17,524 nucleotides of DNA from JBIOJM01 sp044450785. GTDB taxonomy: Bacteria > Planctomycetota > Planctomycetia > Isosphaerales > Isosphaeraceae. Positions 8,046 to 15,201 of this stretch are shown in pieces. The position numbers were made by a program, and so were the translations under genes. The DNA is taken from NCBI GenBank assembly GCA_044450785.1, contig JBIOJM010000211.1, forward strand, positions 1 through 17,524, given 5' to 3'. Each line of letters opens with the position of its first letter. Position 1 is the stretch's first letter. The notes below the pieces were generated by a model. The model did no database searches, was not told the origin of the DNA, and saw nothing but the letters and a program-made list of their open reading frames with translations.

Positions 8046-8429
8046 TCAGTCGGCGGCGGATTTGGCCTGCGGTTCAGAGACCGGCTCGACGGGTCCGTTG
8101 TTTTCTAAATCGGCATCCGAGCGCTCTTCCAATAGAGGAAGTTTTGACGGATCTATCTTTCGAACCAATTCTTCCATTTCTTTGCCCGGCTTGAACGTCA
8201 CGACATTCTTGGACGGGACATAAACCTTGTCTCCGGTCCGAGGGTTTCGCGCCTTGCGCGGCGCACGCTGTTTGACCTCAAAAACACCAAAATTCCGCAA
8301 CTCGATCCGGCCCTCAGCCACCAGGGTCTGGATGATGGCGTCGAGGGTCCGCTGGACGATGTCCTTGGTCTTGAGCTGCGTGAGATTGATGTCCTCTGAA
8401 ATCTTTTTGACAATCTCTTTTTTGGTCAC
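8046..8429 (-). CDS. HU/IHF-family DNA-binding protein with acidic tail
   Basis: This is a 127-residue nucleoid-associated protein that bends DNA as a dimer. The N-terminal helices (KKEIVKKISEDINLTQLKTK) lead to GRIELRNFGVFEVKQRAPRK and the beta-arm motif RNPRTG at 61-66, whose proline (Pro63) intercalates DNA. VPSKNVVTFKPGKEM at 71-85 completes the fold. Residues 93-127 are an acidic, Ser/Pro/Glu-rich tail absent from the usual 90-residue HU. The GTG at 8429 is preferred: GGAG lies 9 nt upstream, and the protein then begins TKKEIV as in relatives. The frame also extends to 8471. Transcription comes from the promoter at 8482-8510. Confidence 0.88.
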   Translation of the reverse strand: MTKKEIVKKISEDINLTQLKTKDIVQRTLDAIIQTLVAEGRIELRNFGVFEVKQRAPRKARNPRTGDKVYVPSKNVVTFKPGKEMEELVRKIDPSKLPLLEERSDADLENNGPVEPVSEPQAKSAAD

Positions 8430-8481
8430 GATGGCAATCTCCACGGATACGTGGGTGGCCCGGCGGGCCACGAGTGGCTCA

Positions 8482-8510
8482 AGTGTATTGGTGGCTTAGA
8501 GTAGTGTCAA
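8482..8510 (-). promoter_or_regulatory. Sigma70-type promoter of the HU gene
   Basis: On the minus strand a perfect TTGACA (plus 8505-8510) is followed after exactly 17 nt by TACACT (plus 8482-8487; four of six matches to TATAAT). The predicted transcription start is near 8475, about 46 nt before the GTG at 8429. This supports the shorter start, because a start at 8471 would leave almost no leader. Confidence 0.65.
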
Positions 8511-8529
8511 GAAGGTAGCATCCGCTGGT

Positions 8530-8550
8530 TCTCGATTCCCTGAATCGAGA
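8530..8550. promoter_or_regulatory. Perfect 9-bp palindrome upstream of the HU promoter
   Basis: TCTCGATTC (8530-8538) is mirrored by GAATCGAGA (8542-8550) around 3 bp. It lies 20 bp upstream of the HU -35 box and 62 bp downstream of the end of the second YkgJ-like gene. No T-tract follows, so it reads more like a protein-binding site than a terminator, although a weak transcript-end hairpin is possible. Confidence 0.45.
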
Positions 8551-8612
8551 GTTGCGGGAACGATCCGAAGAGGGCCGGAGTCGGTCAGATCCGCGCTCCG
8601 GAGGCTCACCGG

Positions 8613-9170
8613 TCATGGATCGAGATTGGAAGACGCCTCCCTTCTGTGCCCTGACCGTGGCTGGCGCGATGCCTCCGGATCATTCCGCGCCAGCTCGATC
8701 AAGAACCGTCCGCGGGCACGTTCCTCTTCGAGATGGTGATGCAGGGGGGCGTAGTTCCAGGGCAGACCGTGAGTCTCGGTCGTTTGTTTGAGCCGGGCGA
8801 TGAACCGTTCCGACAGTTCATGGCCGGAATTCTGATACGAGGGGTCGCAGTAGTAAACACGGCACCCGAGCGGGCGCGCATCACGTGCCGTGCAGCGCCC
8901 CTGGTCGTCTTGCCAGGGGCAAGTCTCTCCCCGATCGAGCGGGCGGTGTGGCCCGGGTGCCGTGCTCATCAGGAACTGGACTTCGGGGGCCGAAACGAAG
9001 AGCGTGTGACCGTACTCCAGGAACCGGCAGCAGCGGCCGCTCAATTCACAGATCGGACCAAGACGAGCCACCTCCGCATCGAGCTCTTCGTACAGAGCAC
9101 GGATTTCAACGCGCCATGCAGGCTCGACGCGCGGTGTGGCCGGATCAGTCGGGCTGAGAAGATCGGTCAT
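8613..9170 (-). CDS. YkgJ-like cysteine-cluster protein
   Basis: This is a 185-residue protein with the spaced cysteines of the YkgJ/CxxCxxCC (zinc- or iron-chelating) family. CELSGRCCRFLEYGHTLFVS carries the first group. ETCPWQDDQGRCTARDARPL and GCRVYYCDPSYQ carry the second, following the usual C-x-(8-9)-C-x-x-x-x-x-R-P-x-x-C pattern. The family's role is unsettled; metal binding is inferred from the cysteines. Its ATG overlaps the stop of the second YkgJ-like gene (ATGA at 9167-9170), so the two are co-translated. The C-terminal 20 residues are low-complexity and basic. Confidence 0.8.
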   Translation of the reverse strand: MTDLLSPTDPATPRVEPAWRVEIRALYEELDAEVARLGPICELSGRCCRFLEYGHTLFVSAPEVQFLMSTAPGPHRPLDRGETCPWQDDQGRCTARDARPLGCRVYYCDPSYQNSGHELSERFIARLKQTTETHGLPWNYAPLHHHLEEERARGRFLIELARNDPEASRQPRSGHRREASSNLDP

Positions 9171-9592
9171 TTCGGGGTCTTTGAAATCGACGATAAGATC
9201 TCATCCACGGAATAGAGGCGGCCTCTTCCCGAGCCGGGGCAGACCTCCCGTATGTGATCCCAGTCCTCGTGCGTCTCCACATTCTCGGGCCAGAAAGGCC
9301 AGGTCCGGCACTGAACCGGACGGGCGGGATACACCGTGCAGCCGGCGCTTTGATCCCAGAAAATACAATCGCCGCCCGGCTTCTCGATCAGGCTGTAGCG
9401 ATCACCCACCCGCCGCACGAACCGGGCGGCGAACTGCTCGACCGTCTCGCCGCGGAATTCCGCGATCAGCTCAATCTCTTCGGGTGAAACCCAGACGTAG
9501 CCCGGAGCGCCCGTGCAGCAGGCTCCGCACCGCGTGCAGGCGAACGCCAACCCGTCCTGGTACCAAGGTGAAGTTGATTTGCTCACGCTCAT
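9167..9592 (-). CDS. YkgJ family cysteine-cluster protein
   Basis: This is a 141-residue protein with the full family signature. FACTRCGACCTG (Cys19, 22, 25 and 26) is followed by GDCIFWDQSAGCTVYPARPV and QCRTWPFWPEN. These cysteines probably chelate a metal (zinc, iron or a cluster), but the biochemical role is not established. The start at 9592 has only a weak GGGAT ribosome binding site. It lies 136 bp downstream of moaA on the same strand, so it could be co-transcribed with the molybdenum-cofactor genes. That would make the pair candidates for metal handling in the pathway, by context only. Confidence 0.85.
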   Translation of the reverse strand: MSVSKSTSPWYQDGLAFACTRCGACCTGAPGYVWVSPEEIELIAEFRGETVEQFAARFVRRVGDRYSLIEKPGGDCIFWDQSAGCTVYPARPVQCRTWPFWPENVETHEDWDHIREVCPGSGRGRLYSVDEILSSISKTPK

Positions 9593-9728
9593 GCTAGATC
9601 CCGACCTACAGGAGGTCTCTCTCGACCCGAAGTCGACTTACTCTAGCGGCAGAGGCCGGCTTAGGCAACCCTTTTCCGTTCCAAGCTGCTGTAAACTCAG
9701 GATTTGTGAAGCAGGTGATGTGGATCTT

Positions 9729-10731
9729 TCAGCCGCCGATCGAATGCATCAGCCGCTCGGGCTGAATGAATCGAGCGGTGTTGATCTCGTGCCCTTCCCA
9801 CTTCGAGGCCACGCTGTTGCGGACCGCTTCGACGATCTCGGCATCGGGCGATCCGCCCCGCAGCAACGCGCGGATGTCGGTTTCCTCGAGCGAAAACAAG
9901 CAATTGCGCAGCTTGCCGTCGGAAGTCAGGCGGATCCGATTGCAGCTCATGCAGAATGGCCGGCTGATCGAGGCGATGAAGCCGACGAGGCCGCCTCCGT
10001 CCGCGTACTGGTAATCCAGAGCGGGAGCGCGGGGGTCCTGATCGGCCGAAGGCACCAGCGGCCCGATCCCCTCGGTGAGCAGCCGAATGATGTCGGCCGC
10101 GAACAAGACTTTCTCTCGTTCCCAAAGGTGGCCCGCGTCGAGGGGCATGTATTCGATGAATCGCAGCTCGAGCCCGTTCTGCCGGGCGAACCGGGCCAGC
10201 GGGACGACGTCGTCCTCGGTCTCGCCTCGCATGGCGACGGCATTGATCTTCACTGGATGGAAACCGGCCTCCTTTGCCGCCAAGATGCCGTCGATCACCT
10301 GTTCGAAGCCGGGGCGTCGAGTGAGCCTCTCGAATCTGGTCGCGTCCATCGTGTCGAGGCTGATGTTGATCCGTTTCAATCCGGCGTCCCGCAGCGCCCG
10401 AGCGGCCGGGGCCAGCAGGATCCCGTTGGTGGTCAGGCCGATGTCCACGAGGCCCGAAATGGCGGCCAGCTTTTCCACCAGCGTCGGGAGGTTGCGCCGG
10501 ACCAGCGGCTCCCCGCCGGTCAATCGGACCTTGTCGATCCCCCAGGGGCAGGGTGATCCGGACAAATCGCTCGATCTCCTCAAAACTCAAGAGCTGAGCG
10601 CGCGGCATGAACTGGACCTGCTCCGGCATGCAGTAAACGCACCGGATGTTGCAGCGGTCCGTGACACTGATCCGCAGGTTATTGTGGGTTCGTCCCCACG
10701 AATCGACGAGTCGGTCTGGTTGTGATGTCAT
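9729..10731 (-). pseudogene. moaA: GTP 3',8-cyclase MoaA, split by a one-base frameshift
   Basis: This encodes the radical-SAM enzyme that, with MoaC, converts GTP to cyclic pyranopterin monophosphate, the first step of molybdenum-cofactor synthesis. From the ATG at 10731 the first frame contains TDRCNIRCVYC (Cys27, 31 and 34, the SAM cluster) and ends its homology at FEEIERFVRI. The second frame resumes at LGIDKVRLTGGEPLVRRNLP and runs to the end. It includes FCMSCNRIRLTSDGKLRNCL, carrying the second cluster cysteines, and the C-terminal GG. The frames join in a run of five C (plus 10539-10543). Removing one base restores a 333-residue protein of normal length. Nothing else is damaged, so this may be a sequencing error or a very recent mutation. 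ATG 10731 is chosen because an upstream ATG at 10776 falls inside the promoter. Confidence 0.9.
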
Positions 10732-10774
10732 CAATTTCGCCGCGGAGATTGCCCGAGCCGGTCGTAACGGCTTC

Positions 10775-10783
10775 ATTATAGCA
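10775..10783 (-). promoter_or_regulatory. Extended -10 promoter of moaA
   Basis: On the minus strand the sequence TGCTATAAT (plus 10783-10775) is a perfect extended -10 element (TGnTATAAT). No convincing -35 box lies upstream, which is normal for this class. Transcription would start near 10768, leaving about 37 nt before the moaA ATG at 10731. It places an independent promoter between moaE and moaA. Confidence 0.55.
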
Positions 10784-10824
10784 GGCCGGCCGCGACGGCG
10801 CCTCGTCCGCGAGCCGCACGGTGG

Positions 10825-11247
10825 TCAAGCCGGGCCCGTCCCCGGGTGGACCCACTCCTGTTTCCCGTCTTCCCAGGTTTCCTGCTTCCAGATCGGGACG
10901 ACCTCTTTGAGCGTATCGATGAGCCAGCGGCAGGCGTCGAACGCCTGGCCGCGGTGGGGGCAGCTCACGGCGACGACCACGCTCACTTCGCCCAGGTCGA
11001 GATCCCCCACCCGGTGGACCAACGCCAGCTCGATGACCGGCCAGCGGCGTCGTGCCTCGTCTTCGAGCTCCGTCATTTTCTTCATGGCCATCTCGGGGTA
11101 GGCTTCGTAGCGAAGCGCCACCGTTCGACGATCATCGGTCAGATCGCGCACGGTGCCCAGAAACGTGCAGACGGCCCCCGCGTGCGGCGAGCGGACCCGT
11201 TCCGTCACGGCCGCCGCGTCGATCGGCGAAGAGCTGATCTCGATCAT
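10825..11247 (-). CDS. moaE: Molybdopterin synthase catalytic subunit MoaE
   Basis: This is a 140-residue large subunit of molybdopterin synthase, which inserts two sulfurs from thiocarboxylated MoaD into precursor Z. Hallmarks are GAVCTFLGTVRDLTDD near residue 24, YEAYPEMAMKKM at 48-58, HRVGDLDLGEVSVVVAVSCP at 78-97, HRGQAFDACRWLID at 98-111, and the catalytic segment VPIWKQETWEDGKQEWV with Lys121 and Lys129. The ATG at 11247 is preferred. A GTG at 11256 would add three residues, and neither has an ideal ribosome binding site. The gene follows the MocA-MoaD fusion by 87 bp and precedes moaA, so both halves of molybdopterin synthase are adjacent. Confidence 0.93.
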   Translation of the reverse strand: MIEISSSPIDAAAVTERVRSPHAGAVCTFLGTVRDLTDDRRTVALRYEAYPEMAMKKMTELEDEARRRWPVIELALVHRVGDLDLGEVSVVVAVSCPHRGQAFDACRWLIDTLKEVVPIWKQETWEDGKQEWVHPGTGPA

Positions 11248-11334
11248 CGGCGTCACGATCCCTTGCTGCTTTGATCCTCACACCATGGGACACGCGAGTC
11301 GTAGCCCCCTGGAAGCCGTCGCTCTTGTCCTCCT

Positions 11335-12291
11335 CTATCTTGACCTTCTCTCGGTCGAACCGCCATCCTCCCCCGATCCGCCGCTGACGGGAGGGATCAC
11401 GGCGACGCGCGAGCCCGGCGGGATCGGTGCGTCATCATGGGCGTATTCCTCATTGATCGCAATCAGCACGGTCGGCAACAAGGGCGCGAGCGCGGGCAAT
11501 CGCTCGCCGAGCGCGGCCCTAAGGTCGGCGACCCGGCATGCGGGAGCCAGCTCGAGATCGATCTCGGACCGTCCGGCCCGCTCCTTGGCCAGCGCGAAGA
11601 GACGAACCGTCACGTGCAGTCTCTCGGGAGATTGAGGCGGGCTGGCTTCACCGGGGGGACCGGAAACTTCTACCAATCGGTTGTCTGCTCGTCGCCGTTG
11701 GCTCCAGTGGCGCAGGTCGTCCGGCGTATCCATGTCGGCGATCAGATCCGGGTTCGGTACCGCCAGCTCGACCAGGCGATCCGGATGGCGGCCCGCGAGC
11801 GCGTTGACGCCGAGGCCGGCCGGTAGTGTGGGGACCAGGGAGGCGATGTCCCAGGGCAAGACGACTGGATGACCGCGGCGCTGTTCGCAGCACGGAACGA
11901 CGATGCTCTCGGGTGATCGGGCTGCACATTCCAGGAGCCGGGCGACCAGGTCCGGCGTGATGCCGGGAGTATCACCGGGCGAGATGAGCACGCGCTCGAC
12001 CGGTGCGCCGCGCGCCAGCAACGCCAGTGCCAGCTCGATCGAATCACGCATTGCGGCGGGACGTACTCGCGGGACGATGACTAGGGCGCCGGCGCGTACC
12101 GACTCGGCGGCGATCTCTGACCCCTCGGCGGAATCGGCCGGAGGTACGACCACGATCACTCGCTCAGCGCCTCCTTCCCGGAGTGCGATCACCACTCGAG
12201 CAATCACGGTCTCGCCATCCAGCCTCACGAGCAGCTTGGGCCGGCCCATCCGCTCGCTCCGGCCGGCGGCGGGCACAACGGCGGCGATCAT
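11335..12291 (-). CDS. Fusion of MocA-like nucleotidyltransferase and MoaD-like sulfur carrier
   Basis: This is a 318-residue two-domain protein. Residues 1-195 are a GT-A-fold nucleotidyltransferase of the MocA/MobA type: PAAGRSERMGRPK at 7-19 binds the nucleotide, PGDTPG replaces the usual L-C-D-x-P metal site, and RGHPVVLP favours MocA (CTP) over MobA. After a low-complexity linker, residues 225-305 form a MoaD-type ubiquitin fold (VTVRLFALAKERAGR to PPGSRVAVIPPVSGG). MoaD normally ends at this di-glycine, which is adenylated and thiocarboxylated. Here 13 residues follow (SGEDGGSTERRSR), so activation would require trimming. A GTG at 11613 could alternatively initiate a separate 92-residue MoaD. 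The ATG overlaps the xdhC stop (ATGA). The fusion is probably real, since the frame is continuous. Confidence 0.82.
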   Translation of the reverse strand: MIAAVVPAAGRSERMGRPKLLVRLDGETVIARVVIALREGGAERVIVVVPPADSAEGSEIAAESVRAGALVIVPRVRPAAMRDSIELALALLARGAPVERVLISPGDTPGITPDLVARLLECAARSPESIVVPCCEQRRGHPVVLPWDIASLVPTLPAGLGVNALAGRHPDRLVELAVPNPDLIADMDTPDDLRHWSQRRRADNRLVEVSGPPGEASPPQSPERLHVTVRLFALAKERAGRSEIDLELAPACRVADLRAALGERLPALAPLLPTVLIAINEEYAHDDAPIPPGSRVAVIPPVSGGSGEDGGSTERRSR

Positions 12292-13412
12292 GCCGGCGCC
12301 GCGACGCCGGCATCGGCACGGGCGCCGGTGGTCGCGCTCCCCGGAAGCTCGCAATGCGAACGGTGGGTCATGCCCCGTGGGCCCAGATTGCGGCGTGCGA
12401 TCAGCTCGGCGACGATGCTGATCGCGATCTCGAGCACTGACTGCGAGCCGATATCCAGGCCGACCGGCGCGGCCACGCGCTCCAGGTCTGCCTCCTTGAT
12501 CCCGGCTGCGCGCAGGTTCTCATAGATGAGCCGGATCTTGCGCCGGCTTCCAATCAGCCCGACGTAAGAAGCCGCGGTCGGCGCCAGGTGGAAGAGGGCT
12601 TCCTGGTCATGGCCGTGGCCGCGCGTCACGATCAGTGCATAGGTTTGAGGCGTGATCTTTAGCGAGGGGAGCACGTCCTCGATCGGACCGACCAGGATCC
12701 GCTGCGCCGCGGGGAACCGCGTTCGATTGGCGTATTGATGGCGATCGTCGACGACCCAGACGTCGAAGTCGGCTTGGGCCGCCAGGTTGGCCACCGCCTG
12801 CCCGACGTGCCCGGCTCCCACGACGAGCAGCCGGATGCGTGGCCAGCTCGGCAAGAGCGCGAACCCGCCGCGCACCGATGGTCTCGGCCGATCGGCGGGC
12901 CGAACCAGGAGCGAGGGCAGTCCGTCGGGGACCAGGCCGGCCGGCCATCCGGTCCGCGGTCGACCCTCGCCGTCGAACAGGAAACGGCTGCCGACCGAGA
13001 GGGAGCCGGCTTGCGCGCCGTCGACGACAATCGCCTCAGTGAACCCCTGGCTCTCCTCGATCATTTGGTCCATCGCGCGGAAATAAGACAGGGGTCCTGG
13101 TCCGCGCACCGGCTGTGTGAGGATCACCATCCGACCGCCACAGATCAAGCCGTCGGCCCAGGCGTAGTCGTGGTCCAGAATGAACGAGTGGACGGCCGCA
13201 GCCGTCCCGCCGATTTGCCGGATGGCTTTTGACTTGACCTCGTTTTCGACGCACCCGCCGCCCAAGGTCCCCCCCTGGCCGCCGTCCGGATCGATCACCA
13301 TGATCGATCCTGCCTTCTGCGGCGTCGATCCGCGCGTTTCGACCACCTGGCAGACGATCGACTCACGATCCTGCTCGAGGGCCTCGATCAAGTGCCGTAG
13401 GACGTCGCGCAT
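12288..13412 (-). CDS. xdhC: XdhC/CoxI-family molybdenum-cofactor maturation protein
   Basis: This is a 374-residue protein of the XdhC family. Members bind molybdenum cofactor, promote its sulfuration and deliver it to xanthine-dehydrogenase-type enzymes. The N-terminal XdhC_CoxI domain shows CQVVETRGSTPQKAGSIMVI and GTLGGGCVENEV with Cys54. The C-terminal XdhC_C domain is a Rossmann fold with LLVVGAGHVGQAVANLA at 195-211, VVDDR, TRGHGHDQEAL and YVGLIGSRRK. The length is typical. No strong ribosome binding site precedes the ATG at 13412. Its last codon overlaps the start of the MocA-MoaD gene, and XdhC and MocA act in consecutive cofactor steps, so the coupling makes biochemical sense. The last 30 residues are low-complexity. 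Confidence 0.88.
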   Translation of the reverse strand: MRDVLRHLIEALEQDRESIVCQVVETRGSTPQKAGSIMVIDPDGGQGGTLGGGCVENEVKSKAIRQIGGTAAAVHSFILDHDYAWADGLICGGRMVILTQPVRGPGPLSYFRAMDQMIEESQGFTEAIVVDGAQAGSLSVGSRFLFDGEGRPRTGWPAGLVPDGLPSLLVRPADRPRPSVRGGFALLPSWPRIRLLVVGAGHVGQAVANLAAQADFDVWVVDDRHQYANRTRFPAAQRILVGPIEDVLPSLKITPQTYALIVTRGHGHDQEALFHLAPTAASYVGLIGSRRKIRLIYENLRAAGIKEADLERVAAPVGLDIGSQSVLEIAISIVAELIARRNLGPRGMTHRSHCELPGSATTGARADAGVAAPA

Positions 13413-13534
13413 ACGTCAGAAGGTCCAGCTCGACGGTTGGGGATTCGGGGTTCACGTATCTTGCCAGGCTATCTCATCCCGCGGCGCGCAGCAATCCTGG
13501 TCCCAGCCGCCGCGGGACTGACGCGGTTGTTTGA

Positions 13535-14665
13535 TCAGGCAGGACCAAACGCAGCTCCCGTCGACTGGTCGAACCACACCGCGCGCGACAGATCCAGAAA
13601 CACCTCGACGCGTTGCCGATCCTGGATCGAATGGGTTGCCGGCAGCCGCGCGATCAGCCGGTGCGGTCCCAGCGCCAGGGTGGCCAGCAGCTCGGGCCCG
13701 TTGAACTCCAACCCGCGGACCTGCGCGCCCACCCTCGCCGATAATGGGGGCGATTCGGACGAGCCGCCGGGCTCGCGGACCGAGATCGCTTCGGGTCTTA
13801 ATCCGAGGTCGAATAGCCGGGTCGTTTCTGCCCAGCCCCGTGGCAACGACTCGCTGCCGGCCGGCCAGCGCAGGGCCCGGTCGGTTTCGATCGGCTGGAT
13901 CCGAATCGTCTCACCCTCGCGTTCGATCTGGCAGGGCAGGATATTCATCGGAGGACTGCCGACGAAGGTGGCGACGAACCGGTGGGCCGGGTGATCGTAC
14001 ACCGCACGCGGGGTGCCGCACTGAAGGAGCTGGCCGCGGTCGAGGACGACGATCCGATCGCCCATGAGCAGTGCCTCGGCTTGATCGTGGGTGACGTGGA
14101 TCAGGGTCGTCCCGTACCGGCGATGAAGGTCGACCACTTGCTCGCGCAGCGCCGCCCGCAGCGGGACGTCGAGATTCGAGAACGGCTCGTCGAACAGGAT
14201 CATTCGCGGCCGCCGCACGAGTGCCCGGCCGATCGCCACCCGCTGCCGCTCCCCTCCGGAAAGAGCGCTCGGGCGTCGCGCCAGGACGCGGTCGAGCCCG
14301 AGCATGCCGGCGAGCGTGTTCACCTGAGCCCGCGCCTGGCTTCGAGAGACGCCGTGTGCTCGCAGCCCGAAGGCCAGGTTGTCGAAGACCGACAGGTGCG
14401 GGTACAACGCCGGGTTCTGAAAGACCATGGCCACGTCCCGACGATGAGGGGGCACCCGGCTCACGTCCTGCCCGTCGATCCAGACGCTTCCCGAGCTGGG
14501 CTGCTCCAGGCCGGCGATGAGCCGCATCAAAGTCGTTTTCCCCGAACCCGAGGGCCCGAGAACGACCAGCAGCTCGCCCGGTCCGACGGTCAGATCGATC
14601 GGCTTGAGCGCGTCGATGCCACCCGGAAAAGCCTTGGCCAGTCGCCGCAGCTCGATCTGTGCCAA
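13535..14665 (-). CDS. ABC transporter ATP-binding protein, MalK/UgpC type
   Basis: This is a 376-residue ATPase subunit of an importer. Walker A GPSGSGKTT is at 37-45, the Q-loop Gln at 83 and the signature LSGGE at 135-139. Walker B LFDEP has Asp159 and Glu160, and the switch His is 193. FVGSPPMNILPCQI and the C-terminal TOBE-like domain (GLRPEAISV) are typical of MalK/UgpC ATPases for carbohydrate or glycerol-phosphate uptake, rather than molybdate ModC. The start is a TTG at 14665 with GGGAGG 4 nt upstream, a short spacing. No substrate-binding protein or permease is adjacent, so it may be a shared ATPase. It lies 122 bp upstream of xdhC on the same strand, and co-transcription is possible. 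Confidence 0.88.
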   Translation of the reverse strand: MAQIELRRLAKAFPGGIDALKPIDLTVGPGELLVVLGPSGSGKTTLMRLIAGLEQPSSGSVWIDGQDVSRVPPHRRDVAMVFQNPALYPHLSVFDNLAFGLRAHGVSRSQARAQVNTLAGMLGLDRVLARRPSALSGGERQRVAIGRALVRRPRMILFDEPFSNLDVPLRAALREQVVDLHRRYGTTLIHVTHDQAEALLMGDRIVVLDRGQLLQCGTPRAVYDHPAHRFVATFVGSPPMNILPCQIEREGETIRIQPIETDRALRWPAGSESLPRGWAETTRLFDLGLRPEAISVREPGGSSESPPLSARVGAQVRGLEFNGPELLATLALGPHRLIARLPATHSIQDRQRVEVFLDLSRAVWFDQSTGAAFGPA

Positions 14666-14724
14666 GGTTCCTCCCTTCCGCCGCTCGGGCCCGCACCATT
14701 TTCATTGTTATCTCCCCGGCGCAG

Positions 14725-14883
14725 CTAATTCGATACGACCCACAAGGCATGAACGATTCCCGGGAAGAACAACAACAAACAAAGCAGGATATTGATGAGA
14801 AGATCCTTGCCGAGGCCCCGTTTCAGAGCGACGGCGACCGGCGGCAGGAAAATGGCGATCAGGATCATGACGAGCTTGTTCAT
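14725..14883 (-). CDS. Pmp3/YqaE-family small membrane protein
   Basis: This is a 52-residue proteolipid of the Pmp3/UPF0057 family, which modulates membrane potential and salt stress tolerance in yeast and plants. The sequence shows two hydrophobic spans, LVMILIAIFLPPVAVAL and DLLINILLCLLLFFPGIVHA, joined by a short basic loop (KRGLGK). It ends LWVVSN, in the usual family layout. The ATG at 14883 follows GGAG at 10-nt spacing. An upstream in-frame start at 14922 would add a non-hydrophobic extension and is less likely. The gene lies 59 bp upstream of the ABC ATPase on the same strand. Confidence 0.85.
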   Translation of the reverse strand: MNKLVMILIAIFLPPVAVALKRGLGKDLLINILLCLLLFFPGIVHALWVVSN

Positions 14884-15201
14884 GATTTTTGAACTCCGCG
14901 CAAAGGGGACGCGACTGCTCACGGGGCTCCGCCCAGCCCCATAAGCTCAACAGAGCGGGTCGCGGAGAACAAGCCCCGACCGATCCGAAACCGCCGAGCG
15001 GACGCGCCTCATGTCGACTCCGGGCTCGGTCGGGTTTGCGACCGCCTGACGCTTGCGGCGTTCGCTCGACGGCCCCGCATGGGGGCGATCGATGGCAGAC
15101 CTCCGGCCGCCTGGCGTGGGGTGTCGATCCGGTGGAGGGGCCGGTAGAATCGCCCGTCGTGTTCGGGGAATATCCCGCCCGCCCTGCCATGGAGTTTTCC
15201 G
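14884..15201. other. Divergent intergenic region between the Pmp3 gene and the secreted-protein gene
   Basis: This 318-bp gap lies between divergent genes. It holds a GGGGCT/AGCCCC stem (14923-14928 with 14935-14940), which is not followed by a T-tract. A weak TAGAAT at 15145-15150 without a good -35 box might serve the 15202 gene. Nothing else is supported. Confidence 0.45.

Noticed and set aside
9513..10556. Plus-strand open frame of 347 codons
   Set aside because: It is antisense to moaA and the first YkgJ gene, both of which show clear family motifs. It has no ribosome binding site.
10731..10776. ATG at 10776 as the moaA start
   Set aside because: It lies within the TGnTATAAT promoter element, and the added 15 residues do not fit MoaA.
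14923..14940. GGGGCT/AGCCCC hairpin as a terminator
   Set aside because: It has a 6-bp stem with no T-tract on either strand, and it lies in a divergent leader rather than after a gene.
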